A DNA stretch of 64,000 bases from Rhopalosiphum padi. Taxonomy: Eukaryota > Arthropoda > Insecta > Hemiptera > Aphididae. Where the stretch lies: positions 17,990,865 through 18,054,864 of the forward strand of contig NC_083599.1 in assembly GCF_020882245.1 (NCBI RefSeq), read 5' to 3'. Below, one piece after another: positions 33,655 through 45,479 of this stretch. Both the position numbers and the translations under genes were made by a program. The notes under the pieces are model-generated. The model searched no databases, was not told the origin of the DNA, and saw only the letters and a program-made list of their open reading frames with translations. Numbering within the stretch: position 1 is the first letter of the stretch; the number at the start of each line of letters is the position of its first letter.

Positions 33655-36600
33655 GAGGACGTTATACCCGCATGTGTTGTTTCTGTCTTATTAATGTAGA
33701 TCATAGCAAATTTTTGTGCTGCAGAACACATTTTGTGATGTTAGCTTTAATATTAGAGTTAATTTACCTATTATCAAACTTAAAGGTAATAATGTTATCC
33801 AGGGCATCTCATAGGCTTTTATTGGTATTTTAATTTTTAAGCGAGTTACGAGCATTTTAAAATTTTAATATTTTACATAACCATAACTCACTTAAAAATT
33901 AAGATATCAATAAAAGCTTATGAGATGCCCTGGATAATATTCTTACCTTTAAATTTGATAATAGGTAAATTTACTCTAATATTAAAGTTTACATCACAAA
34001 ATGTGTTCTGCTGAACGAAAATTTGCTATGATATTCTACATTAGTAAGACAGAGATAACACATGCGGGCAGGGCCGGCGGAAGGCACGTGCGACCTGTGC
34101 GATCGCACAGGGCGGCAATTTTTTTAGAATTTTAGGGGCGGCATTGTTTATAAATAAAAATATGTATTTTTCACCACTACTCACTGTAAATCTAAAATAA
34201 AAATAATGCTCATTATATTATTTTGACTGGAACTGTGTCATTGTATGTAGTACCTAAGTAAGAGCTATTAGTAGATAATTAGGTATAATATAATGTGCGG
34301 GCAAGCCGCTAGCATTGTCGCTCGGCGTGTTTCGCGATTATCTAATATCTTTATGGTTTCCAATTAGTAAACATGAACCGAATCAAATCATGATAAAGAT
34401 CCCCAAAATCGTATATACAATAATCAATACTCGTAATTTATTGTCAGCGATACAAACTAGTTTACTTATGACGATTGACAACTATCGAACTATACGTACC
34501 TAGTATAATGTCATTTGTTAACGAGTCGTAGTGTCAACGATTATAGAGTGCTGTGCATTGTGCATATTATTTAGTCGATCAACATTCAACATTCAACACG
34601 TCATATTTTAATATTAATAATTTGGTGAGTATTTTTTTTATTTTAAATAATTGTAATATTATTAATATTAAGTAGGTAATTTATGTAAATACAATGAAAA
34701 ATTAAGAAAAAAGAATACATCCCGATATCTGATTTTAAATTTTGAATGTATTTATATATTCCTAATATATTTAGGAAGTGAATTTTTAATTTTCAAAATT
34801 AAAAACCTATTAGCTATATTATTATTTTATTATTTGGGTTGACTCTAGGAATTAGGATAGTCAATAATAATAATTGTATTGTTTGTTTGGGGTTTTGAAA
34901 AACTGTATTATTTTCATACATTGTGTTCTCATTTTATGTAATTCAACCGTATACATACGTCAACATATATTTAAAAAAATTTTAGTAAGTTACCCTTTTT
35001 TTAAAACTATTACATTTTTTTTTTAAAGAAATTTGAGATGATTTTTGTTAGAAAATGACAAGTGTCAATTTTCATGTTTCTCGGCAAAAATATTAAATAC
35101 AGACTCAAAGATCATTTATCCATGTTTTAGTGACATGCTTATTTTTAACAAATTATATTTTTTATTTATGTAGTAAAAAGTTAAGAAAGCGCCAATATGT
35201 CGGATGGTAGACAGCGACTTTCAGGTGCAGAATATAGGAAAAGAAAACGTGAAAAAGAAGCTGTAATTAAAAAACAGTCTAATTCTATCAAAAAATTTTT
35301 AACGGGTTCTTCCTCTTCATTAAATATTTCAAATGCTGTAGTTGTACAACCTAGTGAAGTTGTTGACTCTTTCTCAGTTATAGATGCCACTGTACCTTCT
35401 GAAACTACAGTAGCCAAAAGTTCAACAGAAAATGTTATCAGTACAGACCCTGCGGAATGGCCTTTAATTATTAATAACGACTTTAAAACATTGTTGGTTG
35501 AAAAAGGCCCTCCTGCTCCGTTAAATGCAAATTTTGTATTTCCTTCAGATGATCAAGGACGAAAATTCACACAATTTCATTACAAACGAAGTATGAGTAA
35601 TGGAGAAAATGTCACAAGAACATGGCTTGTATACTCTATTTCCAATGACGTAATATTTTGTTTTTGCTGTAAACTATTTGATAATTCAAACTCTAAGTTG
35701 GCTTTAGAAGGGTATAATGACTGGAGGCATTGTACACAAATGTTAAAAGGACATGAAACATCAAAAAATCATTTGACCGCATATAGTACATGGTTAGAAT
35801 TGTCATTGAGGTTAAAAAAAACAAAAACAATTGATGACGTAAACCAACGTATTTTAGAATCTGAGTGTAGGCATTGGAATGAAGTTTTACAACGTATCAT
35901 GTCGGTAGTACAATTTCTCGGTCATCAAAATTTAGCTTTTCGTGGATCATCTGATCAGTTATTCAAACATAATAATGGAAATTTTTTAAAATTAATTGAA
36001 CTTATGGCTAAGTATGATTCTGTGATGGCTGAACATGTAAGAAGAATAATTAATAGTAAAAAAAATATAAGCCATTATTTAGGAAAAGATATTCAAAATG
36101 AGATGATTAATTTATTAGCTCAGTCTATTAAGTCTCGCATAGTTACTATAGTTAGCGAAGCGAAGTATTATAGTATTATACTAGATTGTACTCCTGATAT
36201 AAGTCACTCGGAGCTCATGACTATTATTATTCGTTTTGTGTCAATTGAAGATTCAAAAGTTACCATACGTGAACATTTTCTTGGTTTTATTTCAGTTGAA
36301 AATAGTACTGGAGAAAATCTATGCGATGTACTTTTAAATATATTACGTGAGCTGAATATACCTTTGAGTAATATGCGAGGACAAGGATATGACAATGGAG
36401 CCAATATGAAAGGTGTGCACTCCGGAGTCCAACGGCACATTCGAAATATTAATCCACGTGCATTTTTTGTTCCTTGTAGTGCGCATTCCTTAAATCTTGT
36501 TGTAAATGATGCCGCAAAATCTTCAAAAGAAGCTGTAGCGTTTTTTGATATAATTCAAAAAGTATTCAACTTTTTTTCTGCCTCAACTATTCGTTGGCAA

Positions 36601-36714
36601 ATTCTTTTAAAACATGTTAAAGAACTAACACTCAAACCAGGGGGCGGCATTTTATTAACTGCACAGGGCGGCAAAATACTTAGCGCCGACCCTGCATGCG
36701 GGTATAACGTCCTC
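33655..36714. mobile_element. fold-back MITE, member 4, TTAA-flanked, split by a hAT
   Basis: Left end GAGGACGTTATACCCGCATG, right end CGGGTATAACGTCCTC: perfect inverted repeats once the hAT at 34069-36694 is set aside. Left flank TTAA (33651-33654). The right flank is TTA (36715-36717) and becomes TTAA when Harbinger H2 and its duplication are removed. Arms of about 200 bp pair almost throughout (for example CTATTATCAAACTTAAAGGT with ACCTTTAAATTTGATAATAG). TTAA targets are the habit of piggyBac-type elements, but the GAGGAC end is not the usual CCY. Confidence 0.85.
34069..36694 (+). mobile_element. hAT deletion derivative, 2626 bp
   Basis: Ends CAGGGCCGGCG and CGCCGACCCTG, flanked by identical 8-bp CATGCGGG (34061-34068 and 36695-36702). 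It keeps a 5' intron (GTGAGT donor at 34625, TATGTAG acceptor to 35173) and about two thirds of the transposase gene. The 3' third is deleted, so it is non-autonomous. CAGGGCGGCA words occur near both ends. Confidence 0.93.
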
Positions 36715-36882
36715 TTAGGGTCGCGTCACACTATCGCGGTTCCGCCGCGCGGCAAGACCGCAAATTTTAAACCTTTATTTATATATGGACTGCGACATAC
36801 TATAGCGTTTCCGCCGCGTTTTACCAAAACTCGCCGCTTCAAATCGCGACATGTTGCGGTTTTGTCGCGGCATGCCACTTAA
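35197..36882 (+). pseudogene. 3'-truncated hAT transposase with read-through tail
   Basis: ZMYM1-like transposase. Residues 1-60 form a basic, Ser-rich start (GAEYRKRKREKEAV). A TTF-type finger follows: C155 and C158 in FCFCCKLFDN, W176, H178, H186 and H192. Catalytic-core residues D330 (IILDCTPD), D399 (GQGYDNGANM) and C427/H430 (PCSAHSLNLVV) are present, and TIRW at 464-467. At about residue 481 (KELTLKP) the coding part ends abruptly and joins the element's own 3' terminal DNA. The open frame then runs on through the hAT end, the MITE remnant and the Harbinger H2 terminal repeat to a stop at 36882. That tail is not protein by design. Loss of the Glu and dimerisation domain means no activity. 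The ATG at 35197 lies 23 bases after the splice acceptor. Confidence 0.88.
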
Positions 36883-37009
36883 TATTTTTGACCGCTCTGA
36901 AGTAAAACCAACGATTTTCAATGAAGCGTGTCACATTACAGCGGTTACAACGCACGTTTTTGAGATAAAACATAAAAATTATTATTTACCATTTGCATTT
37001 TTTTTTAAA

Positions 37010-40007
37010 ATGAGTGTTTTCGATACTGAACTTTTTATATTAGAAATCGAAAAAGAAGAATGTTTATGGAAAACTAATTCTAAAGAATATATTGTTGATC
37101 GCTATGCTAAGGCCAAGGCCTGGGTAAATATAGCTTCAAAATTATTTGATGAATGGGAAGGGTACAAGGAAGAACAAGAACTAAAAAGTAAGTTTTGCCT
37201 GTTAAAAAAATTACGAAAATATTTTTATTTCGACATTATTAATTGTAGTCACCTAACAAAGTGTATTATTACTATTATCATATAATAATTAATAAATAGA
37301 TACATTGAAATTAATTAATTAATAAATATAAAAAATTTACGTAGATTTTTGTATAAAATAATAAGAATAAAAGTAAAAATTAGAAACTTACATTATGTAC
37401 CTATAGGTAATATAAATAATATAATTAATTAATTATTAAATTATGAGTATAATAATATCGAATTTTTTTTTAATTCATACAAATATATAAAATTATAATT
37501 ATAATATATAATTAAAAAAAGTTAAACATTATTTTTAATAGTTTGTATTGTTTTATATGTAAAAATTAATAAAACTTATATATTAACTAATTATTAAGGA
37601 GTATAATATGATATTTTAATAAAAGTAGTGATCTTACTTAATTACTATAACGATACTGAAAAGGAACTGACCCTTCATTTACAAAATAGTTTGCAAAATA
37701 TTCACGTACATCAATTCCTTCATAACGAACACTGGCGTTACCATAGTTTTGAATATCATCCAAATCATTAAAAAAAGTATCTTCAAATTGGTATCCGTCT
37801 CTCCTTCGTACATAGTTATGTAAAATACAGCATGCTTTTACAATACAATCTGTAAAATCAGGTTCAACTAATATAGGGGTGTGTAAGACTCTCCATTTAT
37901 TGGACAAAATGCCAAATGCGCATTCAACATATCGTCTGGCCCTCGACAATCTATAGTTGAAAATTTTTCGTTTTTCATCGAGTCCACGTCCTGGGTACGG
38001 TCTCAACATATTTTTATGTAACCCAAACGCTTCGTCAGCCACTAAGACAAAGGGTTGCGGTGAATCTGTAGTATTTGGTAGGCAAGTTGGTGTAGGAAGA
38101 TTTAGTTCTCCGGAATAAAGTTTTCTACCAAACGGACATTCTTTAAAAACGGCAGAATCAGCCTCTTTTCCATAAGCACCGACATCAATGGTCGTGAAAC
38201 AATATTCTGCATCTACTACACCCATTAAAATAATAGAAAAATATTTTTTATAATTAAAAAATATAGACCCCGCATTTCTTGGATTCACACATCTGATATG
38301 CTTTCCGTCTACAGCCCCGATGCAGTTTGGAAAATTTGTTTTTTTATAAAACTTGTTTGCTATATCTGTCCATTGCTCTTGACTAGTTGGGGCTGGCATT
38401 TCTTTGGGCTGTAAAATGGTCCATAAAACTCGACACGTTTCTTGTATTATTGTTCCAATTGTACTTCGCCCAAAAAAAAATTCGTATTGCAACGCAACAA
38501 AATTGGTTCCAGTAGATCTCTACTGGATCAGATATCTAAAATGTATTAATTAATTTTTGATTTTTGCAATTTTTTATAATTTGTTTAAAAACCATTTTGA
38601 ATGAAGTAAATAAGATAATAAGTTATCTATTTTCATATTATACTTGATTTGATTTTCATCCGCGGAATTTATATTCTTAATTTAACATTTTTTTTAATTA
38701 TTAATTTTAACAATAAGGATGTATAATTTTTAACTATAAATAAAAGAAATTAATTAGGTAATTTAATTTTTAATTTATTTTACCTATTTATTAATTATAA
38801 TTTTTATATTGTATATACAATATAATATGATAAATATAAATATAATATGTTATATTATTTTGCAATAATTTATATTAGTCGAAGAACTGAAAAAAAATGG
38901 AAACATTGTAGAGATAACTACGCGAGGGTTATCAATGAAACGAGAAAAATTGCAAGTGGTTCAGAAGCAAAAAATGCAAAAAAATACGCATACTTTGACG
39001 TACTATCTTTTTTGCAACCTGTCGTCAAGAAAAGGAAGTATGTATGTTGTATAGTAGTGTACATTTTAAGTTTACCACATACGATTTTCCATTGGAACCT
39101 AGCTATTTTTACCTACCCGTGATTCTTTTTTTAATGTTGATCTATCAGTTTTTAATATTTTTTAAAATTACAAAGCATTATATAGTAAATTATTATTAGT
39201 TATTTATTTTGTCCTGGGTAGGATTTTAGCTTGCAGGCTCACTTGCAAGTAGGTATTGTATATTTTATTAAACTTAAATAATCGAATACATGTTATTGAA
39301 TAGATTTAGAAAAATAATTTTATCCTGCAGTAATTATACAATAGCCTTAATAATTATATTAATTTTAGAACTACCGGAAATATTACAAACGATGGTGTAC
39401 CTATGTATTCTACTGACGCTTTCATTTCTGTGGATGACAGCCTTGTCGAAGAAGATTTTTCAAGCCAAAAAAACGAGTTTCATAATCTTAGTAGTAATAC
39501 AGAGCACGCTTTTCAAAAAGATAAACCAAAAAATAAAGAAAAAATAACAAATTTTCAAGCTAGTTTGCTCGATTTAATGAAAAATCCTCCACTGATACAA
39601 AAACCCGAAGACGATGATCCTGATAAATATTTTCTTCTTTCTTTTTTAGCAGAATTTAAAAAGATGAATGAAAATCAAAAATTGGATTTTAAAATTGAAT
39701 TTTCCCAATTAGTTAAACGTATTTTGAAACCCTCGTCTCAACCTATACCGGTCGAACATCGTAATTTTAATAATCAAAATGATTATATTTCTAATTCAAC
39801 GAATACACAAAATCCATATTATTATCAACAGTTTCTTACAAATTTTCAATCTGGCCTCCCTCAAACAGCTCAAACATATAATAGTTCGTTTCTACCAACT
39901 TATCAATCTCCATCAAATACATCTCATCAACAATTTATACCGAATAACCAAACTGATATTCATATTCCACAAGTATCTAATTCATCATTTGGTGAAAATT
40001 CATGTTA
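37010..40007 (+). pseudogene. Harbinger H2 MADF/BESS-type partner gene, three exons
   Basis: A DNA-binding partner of the transposase. Exon 1 (37010 to about 37188) starts MSVFDTELFILEIEKEECLW and holds the first MADF helices (YIVDRYAKAKAWVNIASKLF). A GTAAG donor follows. Exon 2 (about 38877-39035, after ATATTAG) reads RRTEKKWKHCRDNYARVINE, the third helix, then YAYFDVLSFLQPVVKKRK. Exon 3 (about 39370-40007) is an acidic linker, DKYFLLSFLAEFKKMNENQK and FKIEFSQLVKRILK, a BESS-like motif, then an Asn/Gln/Ser-rich tail ending SSFGENSC. The exon 1 to exon 2 join as I read the splice sites leaves the frame off by one base, so either another splice site is used or the gene is broken. Exon 1 lies left of transposase exon 2, and exons 2 and 3 lie in the transposase intron. 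Confidence 0.75.
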
Positions 40008-41083
40008 AAATAAAATTAAAAAACTTTTTTTTATATTTCAAGTATTATTATTATTATTAATAATATCATTTATTTTTAGTTATTTTAATATTTGAACCTT
40101 ATAATTATGAAGTTTTAAAATTGATTATACATTTTATATTTTATAATGTTTTTTTCTTATCTATGATTTTTAAAAGTTATGCAGACTTAAATTTTAATTT
40201 AACATATTTTAAGTTTTTAAAGAAAATAATACAGGCTATAATAATATAATATTATAAAATGTAAATATAAATTTGTATAATTATGCTATTTATGATTACA
40301 AAGATACATTTCACAGATTATGTTATGTTTTTATTTCTACAATTTATTACTTTATTTTAAATTTTAAATAATTAAAAATATTTATTATTTATAAAATACC
40401 CACCTAGTTTAAATTTATTATCTTAGTTAAATATGTAATATTTTTAGCGTTTCAGTTCAATGTTGCAATATGTCTAGTTATTTCAAAAATTTTGTAGTAT
40501 TTTGATTCAATACTGATATATGTGCTTAAGTACTCTTTGTAAATTAATGATACTTAAAAGTTATATTATAAGTAGGTTTAGCTTTTATAGTAACATTACA
40601 AATTTGAATTTTCTATCCACGAGTATAAACAAAAATTATGTATAATTATTCTAAAATATTAGGTCTTTTAAAACTGTCATTTCTCAATAATGGTTTTTTG
40701 GAGTTGTTGCCGTTTTGAACTGAGGTAACAATATATACACTGCATAATATTGTATATTATTTTTTTAATTTTGTATTCAACATGTATATTACACCTATTA
40801 CCTACCTTATTGTAAGAGTGAGTCTTTCTTCAGCTGAAATCGGATTTCGAAATGTTGTAATTTTTTTGGTAATATGTGGTCGTAGTTGTTCCAAAAGTTC
40901 GTCAAAAGATGTAATTGACATCCTATAATATTCAAAAAACTTTTGAGGGTATTTTCTGATGTCAGTGTAGAAATTAATGAACCGTTCCTTTTCTTCTCTA
41001 TTTTTATTAAAAGGATGAACCCAAAATTCTTTTTCTCTCCTAGGAGAATTTAAATACCCATAGGAATCTGCTACCGATATCAC
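37638..41083 (-). pseudogene. Harbinger H2 DDE transposase, two exons, one stop
   Basis: Exon 1 (41083-40806) starts MISVADSYGYLNSPRREKEF and ends ISAEERLTLTI before a GTAGGT donor. Exon 2 begins near 38536 after TTTTAG and runs to the stop at 37638. Counting from the internal Met at 38492, the catalytic residues are D62 (GAVDGKHIRC), D153 (FVLVADEAFGL) and E190 (RRYVECAFGIL), and the C-terminal helical part (CCILHNYVRRRDGYQF) is complete. Just after the splice, YL should run into TGTNFVALQYEFFFGRST as in H1 (YLATG). Here about 15 extra bases (around 38507-38526) add a TAG stop and form a near-palindrome with the neighbouring AGTAGATCT. Apart from that insert the gene looks whole. The phase of the splice (AG plus A, Arg) matches H1. 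Confidence 0.85.
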
Positions 41084-41189
41084 TAATATTTGTCAATATT
41101 TTTTGATGCCTATATTAGTGGGGACATCTATACATAATATAAATAAGCTGGTATTTAAGTACAATTTAAGTTTTTTAACAATAAATAAC

Positions 41190-41194
<5 letters not shown>

Positions 41195-41270
<76 letters not shown>

Positions 41271-41272
41271 GT
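41195..41272. repeat. CA microsatellite with TA tail
   Basis: About 32 AC units followed by ATATAT, inside H2 between transposase exon 1 and the right terminal repeat. Confidence 0.95.
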
Positions 41273-41532
41273 ATATTTAAATATTGGTTTGTATTATTTA
41301 ATTACTTACCTAGAAGCTTTTTTAGAAAATCTTAAAATATACTAATTAAAAAATTTGTATTTTACAAAAATTGTTAATATGCAAATTTATGCATAGCACA
41401 ACATATCTGTTGACCACAAAAGTGCAAACTGAGTGCGTTTTTACCGCACAATGTGAGAGCAATCAACCGCGCGGCAAATTCAACGCGGCGTTTGCCGCGC
41501 GGCGGAACCGCGATTGTGTGACGCGGCCCTTA

Positions 41533-42720
41533 ATTCTGACTATTTGATTCAAAAATAGTTTGGTCATACATATTCACCATATCATTATGCACTATTTAAA
41601 AAAAGAAGTATGTATTTTAACTAGTTTTGAGTGTTCTGGCACATCTATACTACAATACACCGCCAAATTGACTAGTAAATGGGATAAATAACCAATGGAT
41701 AGTTTACTAAATAAATAAAATAATAGATAATACATAATATATGGTAATAATAATTATGTTTATTATTTCAAAAAATAATTTTGTAACCGATTGCAAATAA
41801 ATATGAATAAATAATAATTAAATACAATATTACGAAACTTTAATTTCAACTATTAATAGATTTATACTAATAAAATATGGGTAATTTAATATTATATTAT
41901 TAGTCATTATTATTATTGGTGTTAAAAATAGTGAACGAGAAAGGGCTAGAGATAAACTATAAATTATCTAAGAGATCCAATGACTATTTCAATATTATTT
42001 AAGTTATATTCAATATATTAAAAATCAAATAAGCATTTTTACGTATACAAGAATTTATTAAAACAAATTTAGTTTTTTGTAGTAACTTAAAAAAGAGTAA
42101 TTATAGAAATTTTAATTTTAAACTAATTTATCATTGATAGCATATGTTACACACGATGTAACAATAAATAAATCAGTAATCAAAATACTAAACAATAAAT
42201 TGAATACTTATATTGTTATCAATAAGATAATGTTAAACGTTAATATTTTCAAAAGAAAAAATTTCCATTTTTAAAATGAGAAAATTGGTAGAATGAATAT
42301 TATGTGAACGTGAAGTCTAGATATTTTTATATCTACATATAATAAACCCCATAGCCACTTTTACAATACATTTTTATAAAATCGCTTGAACACTTCGAGT
42401 GGTCTCAAATTTTTAAGAAGGTCGACACTTATTGCTAACGTTTTTCTTACTGTGAATAATTATCTGAATAAATCGTGCTTTCGAGACAACACATATTTGT
42501 ACAGTTGTACTTATAGGAGATGACAACACCGACCGAGTGGTCGACAGGACTCGAACAACAATGTTGTAGACCCGTCTTACGGACAAACTTTATGAATTTA
42601 GATTTAATAAAAGAAATTCTTCGCCTCCTCGGTATCGGTCAATGTGACAAGACAATTCTATAACGTGGTCCTTCTTACGAGTGTGCACATAGCGTTAAGT
42701 AATTTCTACTGTGTACCCAT

Positions 42721-42751
<31 letters not shown>

Positions 42752-43519
42752 TAATATACTTGTATAATGTCCTATGTACCTACACGTTCTTACGATATTC
42801 AGGCAAAAAACAACCTTAAATATATATTACGAGTATATCGCAAAATATTGATATGTACAATATAGGTACTATAGTCTCGAGTGTAACCTACTAAAATATG
42901 ACTTATGAGCATTTTATAGTAATAATTTTTAAAATCTTTAGAATTTTCTTTATTTTAATTATCAACAATATTAAAACCATAGGTATTTATTTAAGTATAT
43001 GTACATTTTTTTTTTTGCTTATTAATTATTAACAAAAATTATATTTTTTTAATATTGTGATTTTATTTTTATATTTAAATAATTTAATTAATACCGCTTA
43101 AAATGTTTAAATTTATATTATATAATATATTGTTAAAATACTATTATACAATACGGTAGGTAATAAAATTAATAAAAAAAAAACATAATTTGATCATAGC
43201 ATAAAAAATTTGATCATGTATATGGATTAGAATGATATAATTTTATTATTAACAATATACAACTAAATAATTGCGGACCATGTCCAATGACATGTAATGT
43301 AATTGCAATATTTTATAAGCCGATTTTCGGATAATAAGTAAATAATTTAGTGATAATAATAATGAAGATAAATACTAATATAATACTCACAGTATAGATA
43401 ATATTTAATGTTATACGTAGTGCAGACTGGACAATAACGGTAAACGATAAATACGTGAACTGACGAGTGACTAGTACTCGTGTGAGGACGCCTGAAATGC
43501 TACGAACACAGTTTTAATT
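41533..43519. other. AT-rich spacer, no gene seen
   Basis: Right flank of H2. The word TATTTTAACTAGTTTTGAGT (41610) is shared with 23145. A more GC-balanced patch lies at 42340-42720 but shows no open frame or known motif. Confidence 0.5.
42722..42752. repeat. TAA microsatellite
   Basis: About ten TAA/ATA units. Confidence 0.9.
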
Positions 43520-43625
43520 TATAATTTGGCCAAAAGACCATTCTCATTTTTGTAAGTGCTTAAATTTCGTACATGTGTAAGACGGAGACAACATAATATA
43601 TGTGGATGCCAAGTTCTCCTAATAC
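43520..43625. mobile_element. fold-back MITE end remnant
   Basis: GTAAGACGGAGACAACAT, then TATGTGGATGCCAAGTTCTC, resembles the right outer end of members 3 and 4 (GTAAGACAGAGATAACA, then CGGGTATAACGTCCTC). The rest of the element is not visible. Confidence 0.5.
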
Positions 43626-44187
43626 TTTTATTTTTATATTTCATACTTAATTTCAGTGTCAATATATATTTTAATACAATTATAAATAAATAACCAATTT
43701 TAAAATTGAATTTTATGCTTAGTAACATTTTTTAATTTACTGAATTAAAAAAGTACTTAACCAGCGTCTAGTTTCATAATAAGTAGGACAGAGAACTTGT
43801 AGCATTTGTGTATTTGTTTTGCACAGTCATAAATAATCAGAATACAAATTACTTGTAATCAGAATTTTATTTTGCATATAAATGCATATTTTGAGTTCTT
43901 TTTGTTTTTAGTGATATTTTACACATTTATATGCCATTTAATATGTTTTTAGACATATTTAACTTAAATCATTTTTTCTACACAACGTATTTATTTTAAG
44001 CAGTACAGTTAATATGTTTGTATAACAATTAATTTATTTAAATTTTTGTGTTCATGTAATTTTTATAATATGGTGTTTGACTGTTTGTGGGAACGTGCAT
44101 TTTTAGAATAGTTTGATGACCGCTGATAAGGCTATAATATTAATTTTTTGTAATTAATTTTATTAATACGTCTTCTATTATCTATAA

Positions 44188-44330
44188 GGCACTAGGTAAA
44201 TTGGGTCCGCAATAATTTTTGTCCATTTTGAAAGCGGTAAGTTGAGTCCTGGATAAAAAAAGGTAGTAGGTAAGTACTAAGTTGGGTCTATAAACCATTA
44301 GTGCAACTAGGTCTAAAATATTAAAAACTT
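44188..44330. mobile_element. possible MULE-type subterminal repeats
   Basis: Near-repeats TAAATTGGGTCCGC, TAAGTTGAGTCC, TAAGTTGGGTCT and CAACTAGGTCT occur within 140 bp. The pattern is like the subterminal repeats of the MULE at 53695. No opposite end was placed. Confidence 0.3.
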
Positions 44331-44540
44331 AAAACTTTAATACTTTTTAAAATTATGTTACAATAATACGTCATATTGCATATAATGGTATTTTTAAAGT
44401 TGCTTTAATTATATATATCCCAGATAAAAGAACTTTTTGTTTTGAGCTTATTATAAGTACTGTATGCGCATTAAGTATTTAAAATAAAGTTTATAATAGC
44501 ACAATTAATTATTATTTTCAAATTGACCTTTCTCATACAG

Positions 44541-45318
44541 GAGGAAGAAATGTAAAATCAGTAGTCAAAAAACTTATGTCAAAACTTTTTCCTGACAGTT
44601 TGCTATCAGTTCTCCTATACTGGTAAAAAAGGAAAACAATTTTTTAAGTTTATTCATAGGTTCTGTTATTTTTGGTGAGTATTCAATAATTATATTAGTG
44701 TTATTCATTATAATATAATATATATATATTTTCAAATAAAATTACATATTATGCAATTAAATACAACTCCATTTATATTAAGAAAGAACTTAGGTGGCAA
44801 CCAATTTTTATCAGGTCGAAGTCAGACAACACAAGTTTGCCCCACCACTTAACACTCAAAAAAACAAAGCCCCTGCACTCAAATCAGCCACCAAAGCTCT
44901 TTCTCAACATGAATTGAAGTATAGTAATTAATATATATATAGTGTTATATTCTACTACCCCAATCAAAGTTGAATTAATTCATAATATACCAAAAATAAA
45001 CTATTTTTCATAATTTATGTTTATTTTATTTCCATGTGGTTTTGATACCTAAAAATATATTGACTCTTTTTTTTTCATTTGTTTATGATTTTTACACAAT
45101 ATTATAATTATCTATATAATGTGCATGCATAATATTTAATATTATATATTATGAATTAACTTAAATATTGCATTATATATTTATTTTTAGATGCAATTCA
45201 AAAGCAAACCAAATTCAGAATTACTCCGCTCAATGAAAAGGAAGATATAATAAAATACATTTTAGTTCAATTTCCATTTAGCTTAAAAAGACAAATTAAA
45301 CAAAAACACTGTTCCTAA
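44541..45318 (+). pseudogene. DUF4806-like C-terminal relic, two exons
   Basis: After a TCATACAG acceptor, exon 1 reads GGRNVKSVVKKLMSKLFPDS, then after a one-base shift YTGKKGKQFFKF, and reaches a GTGAGT donor near 44676. Exon 2 (45191-45318), after TTTTTAG, reads AIQKQTKFRITPLNEKEDII, then KYILVQFPFSLKRQIKQ, and ends KHCS and a stop. The GG-DV-VK-L-S-L and GKKGK-F pattern is that of the DUF4806 domain, whose role is unknown; it is common in insect transposon-linked proteins. The frameshift shows it is a relic. An uncharacterised segment lies between the exons near 44780-44930. Confidence 0.5.
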
Positions 45319-45479
45319 TTCCATTTAAAATTTGCATATACGTGTATTTATGTAATATATAACTTATGTATATATGTTTTTAGTATTTTTACTCGTAATG
45401 ATAACACAAATAAGTTATTTACTTAAATAATTCCTAAACCGGATCAAATCCAAGTTATTGTTTATTCCATTAGAATTTC

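Larger units (their letters stand above)
36718..41529. mobile_element. PIF/Harbinger element H2, complete ends
   Basis: A 4.8-kb element. The left end GGGTCGCGTCACACTATCGC is inverted on the right as GCGATTGTGTGACGCGGCCC, and the match runs about 38 bp, to GCGGTTCCGCCGCGCGGCAA. Flanked by TTA on both sides (36715-36717 and 41530-41532), the Harbinger target. It carries a DDE transposase gene (minus) and a MADF partner gene (plus) with interleaved exons. The left side has extra GC-rich subrepeats to about 36880. Confidence 0.93.

Noticed and set aside
42340..42720. GC-balanced patch as a possible noncoding RNA
   Set aside because: No cloverleaf, no promoter boxes and no clear fold were evident by eye.
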